Source: Fibrobacter sp. UWR3
GTDB lineage: Bacteria; Fibrobacterota; Fibrobacteria; Fibrobacterales; Fibrobacteraceae
Length of the DNA stretch: 64,000 bases
Direction of reading: 5' to 3'
NCBI RefSeq assembly: GCF_900143055.1
Contig: NZ_FRCW01000010.1
Coordinates: forward strand, 1-64,000
Part shown: positions 53,706 through 61,125 of the stretch, in pieces
Position numbering within the stretch: the stretch's first letter is position 1
Layout of the letters: each line of letters opens with the position of its first letter
The notes under the pieces: model-generated
Told to the model about the DNA's origin: nothing
Databases searched by the model: none
Seen by the model: the letters and a program-made list of their open reading frames with translations, nothing else
Translations under genes and position numbers: made by a program

Positions 53706-54947
53706 TCAAGTATTGTCAACCATTGATTGTCTTTCAGACAAACCAAATACATCTTCCTGTGGATATGCTATACCCATAAAGTATCCCAAACCAACAGCAA
53801 AAAAACCAGAAGAGATTATCATTTCCGCAGTAACAGGCAAATAATACATCGAAAATAGAGATTTACCTATTCCTATAAGAAGTAGAACTCCCAACGCAGT
53901 ATAGGCATCTTTATTTTTTTTTGATTTCATCCAAGACATAAAGAAACCAATCCAATAAACAAGATAGAGAAGAACGCCAACAACACCCTGTTCCAAAAGA
54001 ATACCCAACCAATCGTTATGAGCAAAAGATACATTTACTGATAAGGTTTGGTTTGCACCCATTCCTAAAAAAAACTCCCTTAGATTCGTATGATTTAAAT
54101 AATAATCAAGAATGACCTTACCATAAGAATCTCTTCCACTAGAATCTCCTGCTAAAGTTTGTTCGACTCGTAAAGCAAAGTAAGGACTATTTTCTATTTG
54201 ACTTAGAATAAAATCATATATACCTACAGACGCAATAAACAGCAAGAAAACAACTAATAATTTCTTTTTTATTGAAGAGCCCTGCAACAAGTTCCATACA
54301 AAAAACAACGAGCATAACGCACACAATAATATAGGTCCTCGTTTTACACCTAGAACGCAAAAAGTAAATATTGCACAGACTCCGGAAAACTGCAACAAGA
54401 CACTTTTCTTTAAAAGTACAACAAATGGAAACAGGCTCAAAAAGGAATACACACATGTTACAGTAAATTCATCATCATCCAAGCCAAGTTTCGAAGCCTC
54501 AATTATCTTTTCATTTGAAAAAACTTGAAACGCAAAAACACTCGAGACAAAAGCAATCAAAAAAAACAGTTTCATTTCACCATTTTGAAGGATTCCTCTA
54601 CTGGAAAATGTGTAAACAACAATTGAAGAAAGCATAGATGTTAACAGCCATAAAACATAGTCATAACTATTAACAAAACGTCCTCCTCCTTGCCAATATA
54701 TATTTTCTCCAAGAATGGCAATATAAGCGCCATAGATAAAAAGGAAAAATACAAATACAAAAAGCACTTTAAAGTATGCGGGCAAATTGAATTTTAAAAC
54801 AGCATATACGGAAAAAAGCAAAGATGTTAAGGAAAAAATGAATAACAAAGCATAATATACTTTCGTTGAAAAATATACATATGGAAGAAAAGCCATTACT
54901 ATCCACGAAAACAGATAAACATATGCAAAAAATTTAATTAATGACAT
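53706..54947 (-). CDS. wzy: Wzy-like O-antigen/capsule polymerase or ligase
   Basis: A 413-residue protein with about 10-12 membrane helices and a larger loop at about 270-320 (EFFLGMGANQTLSVNVSFAH), where NxxFAHNDWLGILLEQGVVG resembles the O-antigen ligase/polymerase family signature (HNxxLxxLxExG). In this locus it should join repeat units at the periplasmic face. Polymerase and ligase cannot be told apart by sequence; the company of wzx and wzc favours Wzy. Confidence 0.82.
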   Translation of the reverse strand: MSLIKFFAYVYLFSWIVMAFLPYVYFSTKVYYALLFIFSLTSLLFSVYAVLKFNLPAYFKVLFVFVFFLFIYGAYIAILGENIYWQGGGRFVNSYDYVLWLLTSMLSSIVVYTFSSRGILQNGEMKLFFLIAFVSSVFAFQVFSNEKIIEASKLGLDDDEFTVTCVYSFLSLFPFVVLLKKSVLLQFSGVCAIFTFCVLGVKRGPILLCALCSLFFVWNLLQGSSIKKKLLVVFLLFIASVGIYDFILSQIENSPYFALRVEQTLAGDSSGRDSYGKVILDYYLNHTNLREFFLGMGANQTLSVNVSFAHNDWLGILLEQGVVGVLLYLVYWIGFFMSWMKSKKNKDAYTALGVLLLIGIGKSLFSMYYLPVTAEMIISSGFFAVGLGYFMGIAYPQEDVFGLSERQSMVDNT

Positions 54948-54960
54948 AATTACTCACATT

Positions 54961-55911
54961 TCATCTACAACATTTATCAAGCACCGTTTTCGCCATTTCA
55001 TTTATAAAACAATACAATCTTGGACTAATGAAAAACACAAAGCTTTTCATTTTTGTTTTCAGAAGTTTTGAATTCCTCAGCAAAAAAAATTTTCCACTAA
55101 AAGGAAAAGATTTTTTATATAAATTTCCCAACTGATATATAGACAAATACTTTTGAACCAAGCTATCCCGCAGAAATCTTTGCAAAGTAAAATCACTTAT
55201 TCTTTTATAAAGGATTTCTAATTCCAAACATGTCTCATAAAAATCCATTAAATTTTGACTTTTATCTTTTTTTGTCATAATTGATTCTGGACGAATTTCG
55301 TATCCATAATGCATAATACCTGAATAAACAACACTTTTAGCAGCAAGAATTGCTCTTGGAGTAAATTGTTCATCCTCGTGAAGAATTCCTTTCTTAAACA
55401 TCAATTTATTTGCGTCAAGAAATGATTTTTTGTAGATATATAGCCAAGCCGCCATAGGCATTTTCTTTTTTTTCAACGATCTTTTTAGAAATTCTTTGCC
55501 ATTTAATAAAATCCCTTTCAAGGATGGATCGTGAACCCAAAAATTTTTAGTATTAACAGATGCATCCATCACAATAACATCTACGGATTCACAAATACAA
55601 CAATCTAGCTCCAAGCAAACATTATTTAATATAAAATCATCAGAATCTAAAAAAATAATATATTCACCAGACGCATTTTGCATACCTACATTTCTTGCAT
55701 CTGAAAGACCTCCATTTGGTTTGTGAATAACCTTTACACGATTATCTTTGCTTCTTATTAAATCACATAATTCCTGTGAACCATCAGAACTACCATCATC
55801 AACAAGAATCATCTCAAAATCTTTATAATCTTGTTCTAAAACAGAATTTACGCATCGATACAAATACTGTTTGACATTATAAACAGGAACAACAAAAGAA
55901 TATTTAATCAT
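54961..55911 (-). CDS. Family 2 glycosyltransferase
   Basis: A 316-residue GT-A enzyme: IKYSFVVPVYNVKQYLYRCV, EMILVDDGSSDGSQELCD, then IIFLDSDDFILNNV as metal-binding motif. The C-terminal part is helical and Lys-rich. It overlaps the preceding glycosyltransferase by four bases (ATGA). AT-rich. It shares the N-terminal plan with the gene at 52718 but differs clearly after residue 120, so it probably handles another sugar. Confidence 0.92.
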   Translation of the reverse strand: MIKYSFVVPVYNVKQYLYRCVNSVLEQDYKDFEMILVDDGSSDGSQELCDLIRSKDNRVKVIHKPNGGLSDARNVGMQNASGEYIIFLDSDDFILNNVCLELDCCICESVDVIVMDASVNTKNFWVHDPSLKGILLNGKEFLKRSLKKKKMPMAAWLYIYKKSFLDANKLMFKKGILHEDEQFTPRAILAAKSVVYSGIMHYGYEIRPESIMTKKDKSQNLMDFYETCLELEILYKRISDFTLQRFLRDSLVQKYLSIYQLGNLYKKSFPFSGKFFLLRNSKLLKTKMKSFVFFISPRLYCFINEMAKTVLDKCCR

Positions 55912-56672
55912 TCTTCCTCACAAGACAACATTTTTCTCAACACGATTAAAGGATTTTGTTTATAAAGTCTACGATGTCTTATTGCATCTTGTAAACAAAG
56001 TAGTTTCCACCATCTCGGAGAAATCATCTTATAGAGCGCACCCTGATCACGAAAATATTTCTCATCATAGCCAGTTTTCCAAGTTGATTGACGTTCTTCC
56101 GTAAGTTCTGCTATGTAGTCAGGAACGGCGTACATTTTCAAGCCTTTTCGAAGACAATCCGTCAAAAAGATATTATCTTCTCCATGACTATGCTCTGTTC
56201 CACCTCCAAAACATTGATTAAAGTAAATGCCCTTTTCTCGAACAGATTTTAATCGAACCGCAACACGAGCCGTTCCAAAACGCAAATAGTTCAAGAAACC
56301 GACTTTATAAGCCTTTTTGATTACATATCGCGTAATTTTAGGTTCTATCAAATTAAAGGCTATAACATCGGCGTCAGGATAAAGTTCAAAAGCTTTATTC
56401 ACTTTTTCTACATAGTCATCAACATAGACCATATCATCATCAGCAAAAAGGCAGATGTCTCCCGTCGCACGCATAAGTGCATTATTGCGATTTAAGCCAA
56501 CACCTCTTTCTGCAAAATTTAAGTAACGTATTTTATGTTCATTCCATTCAAAGTCTTCTACCGAATTAAAATCGCATTGATTTGCAACAATAGCATCAGT
56601 TTTCAGATGCATTTTTTCCAAAAGACTATGATCATTTTGACGCATTGCAGCAACCAAAACCTGAACAACCAT
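55908..56672 (-). CDS. Glycosyltransferase, family 2-like
   Basis: A 254-residue enzyme with a shortened N-terminus (MVVQVLVAAMRQNDHSLL). RGVGLNRNNALMRATGDICL and FADDDMVYVDDYVEKV give the GT-A acceptor and metal-binding pattern (DDD). GGTEHSHGEDNIFLTDCLRK is a conserved segment in enzymes from O-antigen loci. It sits four bases after the upstream acyltransferase and overlaps the next glycosyltransferase. Confidence 0.88.
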   Translation of the reverse strand: MVVQVLVAAMRQNDHSLLEKMHLKTDAIVANQCDFNSVEDFEWNEHKIRYLNFAERGVGLNRNNALMRATGDICLFADDDMVYVDDYVEKVNKAFELYPDADVIAFNLIEPKITRYVIKKAYKVGFLNYLRFGTARVAVRLKSVREKGIYFNQCFGGGTEHSHGEDNIFLTDCLRKGLKMYAVPDYIAELTEERQSTWKTGYDEKYFRDQGALYKMISPRWWKLLCLQDAIRHRRLYKQNPLIVLRKMLSCEEE

Positions 56673-56675
56673 ATA

Positions 56676-57206
56676 CTACCCTTTATAAAATTCTTTATCA
56701 ATAATTTTTTTTACAACGCAAGGATTGCCTGCAGCAAGTACTCCACTCGGAATAGTTTTCGAAACAACAGCTCCCGCTCCTATAATAGAATGATCACCAA
56801 TAGACGCTCCTGGCATAATTAAAACTTGTGTTCCTATCCAAGTGTACGCGCCTACAATTACTTTTTTTTGAGCCGTATTACCATCAAAACAATGTTTTAC
56901 ATCATCGTAAAAATGATTTCGAGTATATATTTTCACATTAGGTCCCATCATATTATGACCTTTAATATGAACCGAGGAATCTATAAAACAATTAACCCCA
57001 ACAGCAGAAAAGTCCTCTAAAATAGCGCCCTCATTAAAAGAAGCCCCCTTTTCAATCAAGCACCCTTTGCCAACTTTTGCACAAATTTGTCGGGCAAAAT
57101 GAACCCTTAAGGCATTTCCAATTTTTCCGAACGGGTGGCGACGACATGGCAACAGATTTCCAATAGTAGCCAAAAGCATTTTATTAAAATTAACTCGAAA
57201 GCCCAT
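56676..57206 (-). CDS. Hexapeptide-repeat acyltransferase
   Basis: A 176-residue left-handed beta-helix enzyme. Repeats run from about residue 45 to 165 and end with IGTQVLIMPGASIGDHSIIG then AGAVVSKTIPSGVLAAGNPC, as in maltose O-acetyltransferase-like proteins. KIYTRNHFYDD holds the likely catalytic His. It should O- or N-acetylate a sugar of the repeat unit. It follows a second member of the same fold after one base, but the two are not close copies. Confidence 0.88.
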   Translation of the reverse strand: MGFRVNFNKMLLATIGNLLPCRRHPFGKIGNALRVHFARQICAKVGKGCLIEKGASFNEGAILEDFSAVGVNCFIDSSVHIKGHNMMGPNVKIYTRNHFYDDVKHCFDGNTAQKKVIVGAYTWIGTQVLIMPGASIGDHSIIGAGAVVSKTIPSGVLAAGNPCVVKKIIDKEFYKG

Positions 57207-57207
57207 A

Positions 57208-57702
57208 TCATCTCATTACTTTACAAGGTACACCAACAGCAGTTGCTCCTGCCGGAATATTTTTATTAACCAAAGTACAAGCACCGATAACAGCATCCTC
57301 TCCAATAGTTAAACCATTGCCTTCTGGAGTTTTACTAATAACACTTGAACGCATCCCTATATATACGCCATCTTCAATGGTAATCGGCAAATGTACTTGA
57401 TTCCGCCCGTGGCAAGCAAAGAACACACCATAAGAAATGATGCAATTATTGCCAATTTTCAGCATATCGTAGCACATATCATCCAAGTAGCAGCGCATTC
57501 CTATAAAACAATGCTTACCAATCTTAAAGCCACAGATTCGATACAACAAAATTCGGACCCAATTGAGAGGACAATATGGAGCCAAGACCTGTGCAATAAA
57601 TTTTCTAATAGGTTTCACCATAATTGTAAGTATAGAATAGTTGAAATAATATGGAGCCGGCCTACCCTTAATTTTCTCATAAAGCCATTTAAATATAAAC
57701 AT
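57208..57702 (-). CDS. Hexapeptide-repeat acyltransferase
   Basis: A 164-residue beta-helix acyltransferase. CGFKIGKHCFIGMRCYLDDM, VFFACHGRNQVHLPI and IGMRSSVISKTPEGNGLTIG are hexapeptide coils, ending IPAGATAVGVPCKVMR. The start is ATG 57702, which overlaps by one base (TGATG) the stop codon of the glycosyltransferase fragment lying upstream; this is a relic of coupling to a glycosyltransferase gene. A GTG at 57705 is an alternative. Acetyl transfer to sugar is likely. Confidence 0.88.
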   Translation of the reverse strand: MFIFKWLYEKIKGRPAPYYFNYSILTIMVKPIRKFIAQVLAPYCPLNWVRILLYRICGFKIGKHCFIGMRCYLDDMCYDMLKIGNNCIISYGVFFACHGRNQVHLPITIEDGVYIGMRSSVISKTPEGNGLTIGEDAVIGACTLVNKNIPAGATAVGVPCKVMR

Positions 57703-57779
57703 CACCCCCTCCCCACGTACTTAATTTTCTTCCATACGCCAAAGAACAGGTTTCGACCGGTATTAAACAGAGATAGGAA
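57702..57779 (-). pseudogene. Duplicated 3' end of the glycosyltransferase gene
   Basis: Minus-strand codons read SLFNTGRNLFFGVWKKIKYV-GRG-stop, the same as the end of the intact gene at 59225 except Met to Ile. DNA identity over 57709-57775 against 59232-59298 is about 90 per cent by eye. The stop overlaps the acyltransferase ATG. The copy marks one edge of the AlbA_2 gene insertion. Confidence 0.85.
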
Positions 57780-57786
57780 CTGAATA

Positions 57787-59145
57787 TTATTCTGCATAAT
57801 ACCCACCGGTTTTTCGACTTCCCCGATGCTCCACTTCGCCTTCTTTAGCAAGAATACTCAAATTTTTCCGAACATAACTATCAGAAAAACCTGTTGCATT
57901 CATCATGTCTCCTATACTGCAACCAGGATTTTGCTTAACGAATGACAACAGACGGGCTCTGGCAGGAGATTGTTTCTCAGGTTTATCCGCCACTTTATCC
58001 GCCACTTTATCCGCTACTTTATCCGCTACTTTTTTTGAGGATACAGTCACTTTGAGACCTCCTCCTAAAATTTCGAACTTCGGCTCCTGCAAGCCTGCAT
58101 CACGGAACAACTGAATAACGCGAGTAACGCCCGAGCCATATTTTTCAATTTCTCCAAGCAAGTGAAAATGATTAGCTATAGCCTTATTACGGAGTGTTGA
58201 AAGATAACGGTTGTGCACTAAATCGTCAACGCTTATATCTCCAGGAAGTATTCCAGGATTAAAGAACTCAATATAATCCGAAAACACCTTCACACAAGAT
58301 TCAGACGGAGAACGATAATCCCTATGGACTATCATATTCAAGATTATTTCACGCAGAGCGTCTAACGGATAGTCCCAAACCAAGTCGTTTTCAGGTTTAC
58401 CTGTTATTACGACAGCACAATTGATATGTTTTTTTACAAATTCAAAAATATGATCTACCTGACTCACCAGGTCGCCATGGGCCTCATCCCTATCCTTGAT
58501 TATCGTCGGTGTCTGGAAGAAACCCATCTGTACTGCGGTATTTATATGCCAGTCCTTGGCAAAGAGCATTTCCGCAGCAAACGTCAGTTTTCCATCACGC
58601 AACAGGCGATTTTTCCGCAAAAAATCAACCGGATCCATGGGCAAATGGTAGCCACGGCGGTTTATGCGTTCAATGCTTTGCTTGACCTTCCTTAACGATA
58701 TGTCGTCCATTCTCCCAGATTCATCAAGGACATAATCCCAGCTAGAGTTCTGCGTTTGCAAGGTACAGTCGCCAATTTCAGACGGAGACATCAGATGGTT
58801 GCTATTCTCATGACGCATAAAGCAACGCCCCTGAACAGACACGGGCTTAATTGCGCTTTCACGAACAATTAAGGCGACCAACTTTTTGCCCTTATACTCA
58901 ATCAGCTCAACATCAGGTATTTGCTCGGGCTCGGTCTTACTTTTTATTTCATTCAGCCAGTTCTGCACACTTTCTTCGCCAATTTGCACACCATGTACTT
59001 TCGTTAGCGATTTTAACCCGACAAATATGGTGCCGCCTTTTTTATTCGCAAAGGCACAGACAGATTCTATCGTCTCTTGATTAAAGGACGATTTGAACTC
59101 AACCTTACTGTTTTCGCCCTTGGAAATCATTTTTTCAAGCAGCAT
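57787..59145 (-). CDS. AlbA_2 (Schlafen-type) putative DNA-binding/ATPase protein
   Basis: A 452-residue protein unrelated to polysaccharide synthesis. The N-terminal AlbA_2 domain is KGENSKVEFKSSFNQETIES with GGTIFVGL and HGVQIG. The middle is the RecG-like/HATPase_c_4 region (LDALREIILNMIVHRDYRSP, FNPGILPGDISVDDL, RYLSTLRNKAIA, EKYGSGVTRVI). A VADK x4 tract at about 372-388 links to a C-terminal winged helix. Members are widespread and some serve in phage defence or gene control; the role is not fixed. It lies between two copies of a glycosyltransferase 3' end, so it is a probable cassette insertion. Confidence 0.88.
   Translation of the reverse strand: MLLEKMISKGENSKVEFKSSFNQETIESVCAFANKKGGTIFVGLKSLTKVHGVQIGEESVQNWLNEIKSKTEPEQIPDVELIEYKGKKLVALIVRESAIKPVSVQGRCFMRHENSNHLMSPSEIGDCTLQTQNSSWDYVLDESGRMDDISLRKVKQSIERINRRGYHLPMDPVDFLRKNRLLRDGKLTFAAEMLFAKDWHINTAVQMGFFQTPTIIKDRDEAHGDLVSQVDHIFEFVKKHINCAVVITGKPENDLVWDYPLDALREIILNMIVHRDYRSPSESCVKVFSDYIEFFNPGILPGDISVDDLVHNRYLSTLRNKAIANHFHLLGEIEKYGSGVTRVIQLFRDAGLQEPKFEILGGGLKVTVSSKKVADKVADKVADKVADKPEKQSPARARLLSFVKQNPGCSIGDMMNATGFSDSYVRKNLSILAKEGEVEHRGSRKTGGYYAE
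57982..58029. repeat. Four 12-bp units coding VADK
   Basis: TTTATCCGCCAC twice, then TTTATCCGCTAC twice. Twelve bases equal four codons, so slippage would change linker length without frameshift. Confidence 0.9.
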
Positions 59146-59224
59146 CAGCGTTACACCCTATCTAAAAAAACTTGTTTTTAGGTACAATTCTAAACATAAT
59201 AAAAAACATTTTGAAATGCAATAA

Positions 59225-60145
59225 TCATCCTCTCCCCACGTACTTCATCTTCTTCCATACGCCAAAGAAGAGGTTTCGGCCGGTATTAAACAGGGATGCG
59301 ACCGGGTTCATTCCTTCGGCTTCGCGGTAGAGTTTGTAATGCCACTTGATCAAAGAAAGATGGCGAGATTGCCCCAATGGGAGATCCCCGCCTGCGCGGG
59401 GATGACAGGAGTGTGTTATCGAGCCGGTGCGTTTGCGGTAGCGGGCCAGGTTTTCGTCCAGGAGGTAGCAGTCGGCCTTGCGACAGATTTTCAGCCACAT
59501 GGCGTAATCGTTGTTCTTCTGGATTTCAGCAATCTGGATGTCGCCCACCACCTCACGGTCGTATATTACGGTAAGGCATCCGGGCCAGCAGTAGTTATAC
59601 ATTCCCGTCTTGGTAATGCGTTTCGGGCCACCGACAATCGTTCCCGTGGGCCTGCCATTCTCATCCATTTCCTCGTAGCGCGTATAACTGAAGGCATAGC
59701 CGTTCTTTTCCATGAAGGCTATCTGCTTTTCCAACTTGTCGGCTGCCCACAGGTCATCGCTGTCGAGGAAGGCTATCCACTTGCCTTTTGCCTCGCGGAG
59801 GGCGCGGTTGCGGCTGTAGGCGGCACCGCGATTGCGGTCGTTTTTTAGGTAACGGATTTTCGAAGAGAGATCCCCGCCTTCGCGGGGATGACAATTAAAT
59901 TCGCGGGGATGACTATTAAATTCGCGGGGATGACAAGTAAATTCGCGGGGATGACAACCGTTCGAGTTCACTTCGGCAAGCTCAGTGAACTTGCCTACGA
60001 CGTCATCGGTGCTGTCGGTGCTGGCGTCGTCAACGATAATCAATTCCCAGTCGGTGTATGTCTGCGCAATCACGGAGCGTATGGACTCCGCGATATACGG
60101 GGCCGTGTTGTAGCTGGGCATGATAATCGACACCAAGGAAGACAT
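59225..60145 (-). CDS. Family 2 glycosyltransferase carrying in-frame repeat insertions
   Basis: A 306-residue GT-A enzyme. SLVSIIMPSYNTAPYIAESI, WELIIVDDASTDSTDDVVGK, GAAYSRNRALREAKGKWIAF and LDSDDLWAADKLEKQI are canonical. Between the DDAS motif and the GAAYSRN segment sit about 40 extra residues, including CHPREFN-type units repeated four times and HPREGGD. A second insert near the C-terminus reads CHPRAGGDLP. Both are translations of palindromic repeats. The core motifs are intact, so the enzyme may still work. It ends where a duplicated copy of its own 3' end flanks the AlbA_2 gene. Confidence 0.9.
   Translation of the reverse strand: MSSLVSIIMPSYNTAPYIAESIRSVIAQTYTDWELIIVDDASTDSTDDVVGKFTELAEVNSNGCHPREFTCHPREFNSHPREFNCHPREGGDLSSKIRYLKNDRNRGAAYSRNRALREAKGKWIAFLDSDDLWAADKLEKQIAFMEKNGYAFSYTRYEEMDENGRPTGTIVGGPKRITKTGMYNYCWPGCLTVIYDREVVGDIQIAEIQKNNDYAMWLKICRKADCYLLDENLARYRKRTGSITHSCHPRAGGDLPLGQSRHLSLIKWHYKLYREAEGMNPVASLFNTGRNLFFGVWKKMKYVGRG
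59383..59410. repeat. GTCATCCCCGC-family palindrome in the glycosyltransferase gene
   Basis: GATCCCCGCCTGCGCGGGGA followed by TGAC; on the minus strand it codes CHPRAGGDL in frame. Confidence 0.85.
59867..59991. repeat. Palindrome plus 21-bp repeats in the glycosyltransferase gene
   Basis: A GATCCCCGCCTTCGCGGGGA palindrome is followed by CGCGGGGATGAC units at 59881, 59902, 59923 and 59944, exactly 21 bases apart. A third palindrome, GTTCACTTCGG to CTCAGTGAAC, lies at 59967-59991. All are read through in frame. Confidence 0.9.
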
Positions 60146-60150
60146 TCTAT

Positions 60151-60894
60151 TCAGCCTCCCCTGGATCCTTCGACTTCGTGGATTCTATCGCCTTCGGCTC
60201 CAGAATGACATTCAGACATTGCAATCAGCCTTTTCGCTTCTTCTTGCCCGCGGTCGTATTCCTCGCGGGTGATGCGGCCGCTTGCCAGCAAGTAGTCGCC
60301 GAGGTCGGTCGCGGTGTCGGAGCCTTCTTCGGTGATGTCGGAACGCTTGATAAAGGCCTTGTTCAGCGTAGTGAGTATTATCTTCACGTCACCCAGGAAG
60401 GTGATTTTCTTGATGTACTCGAGGTCGTACTCGATTTTCTTTTCCCAAGTCACGGCGTTCCTGCCGTTGATTTGGGCAAGCCCGCTCAGGCCCTGCCGTA
60501 CAGTGTGGCGCTTGCGCTGTTCGGGGGTCATAAAGACCATGTCGCGCACGAGCTGCGGCCTCGGGCCGATTACCGCCATGTCGCCTTTTAAAATGTTGAA
60601 TAGTTCGGGGAGTTCGTCGAGGCTGGTACTGCGCAGGAACTTGCCGTACGCGGTAAGGCGCACGTCATCGGGGAGCAGTTTTCCAGAAGCGTCGCGCGCA
60701 TTAGTCATGGTGCGGAACTTGACGAGCCTAAAGATTTTTTCGTCTTTACCGGGGCGAGGCTGCGTAAAGAACGGATTCCCCTTCATCTTGAACGCGCCAA
60801 CGACCGTGAGCATCACAAGCAGCGGGCTCAGGCAGCAGATTGCCGCCAGGGCACAGAAGAAGTCCAGAATTCTTTTCAAGTTGTTTGCATACAT
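60151..60894 (-). CDS. Initiating sugar-phosphate transferase (PglC/WcaJ type)
   Basis: A 247-residue polyprenol-phosphate hexose-1-phosphate transferase. N-terminal re-entrant membrane helix (FCALAAICCLSPLLVMLTVV), then FFTQPRPGKDEKIFRLVKFR with the catalytic Asp-Glu dyad region LRSTSLDELPELFNILKGDM and VIGPRPQLVRD. It loads the first sugar on undecaprenyl phosphate. A tail domain (about 190-235) follows the core. The last 20 residues, SECHSGAEGDRIHEVEGSRG, are the translation of a palindromic repeat, so the natural C-terminus has been replaced or extended. With the two upstream genes it suggests a bacillosamine-type sugar. Confidence 0.92.
   Translation of the reverse strand: MYANNLKRILDFFCALAAICCLSPLLVMLTVVGAFKMKGNPFFTQPRPGKDEKIFRLVKFRTMTNARDASGKLLPDDVRLTAYGKFLRSTSLDELPELFNILKGDMAVIGPRPQLVRDMVFMTPEQRKRHTVRQGLSGLAQINGRNAVTWEKKIEYDLEYIKKITFLGDVKIILTTLNKAFIKRSDITEEGSDTATDLGDYLLASGRITREEYDRGQEEAKRLIAMSECHSGAEGDRIHEVEGSRGG
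60163..60213. repeat. Palindromic repeat forming the end of the sugar transferase gene
   Basis: GGATCCTTCGACTTCGTGG and CCAGAATGACATTC are arms of the 6746 family. It is translated as the last residues of the transferase. Confidence 0.8.
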
Positions 60895-60911
60895 ATTAAA
60901 TTTCTAGTCTG

Positions 60912-61108
60912 GATCCTCGCCTTCGCGAGGATGACACATCGGGCGTTTAAGGAAGCGGGGGTACATTTTAATTCAATATAATAAAGTTTTTTCATTTAGA
61001 TCCTCGCCTTCGCGAGGATGACACATCGGGCGTTTAAGGAAGCGGGGGTACATTTTAATTCAATATAATAAAGTTTTTTGATAGATCCCCGCCTGCGCGG
61101 GGATGACA
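60912..61108. repeat. 87-bp tandem duplication with three palindromic units
   Basis: The block from 60912 is repeated from 60999 with near identity to about 61080. Each copy starts with GATCCTCGCCTTCGCGAGGA then TGAC, and a third palindrome (GATCCCCGCCTGCGCGGGGA) begins at 61084. The 231-base spacer between the transferase and aminotransferase genes contains little else. Confidence 0.9.
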
Positions 61109-61125
61109 GCATAGGTCAACCAACG

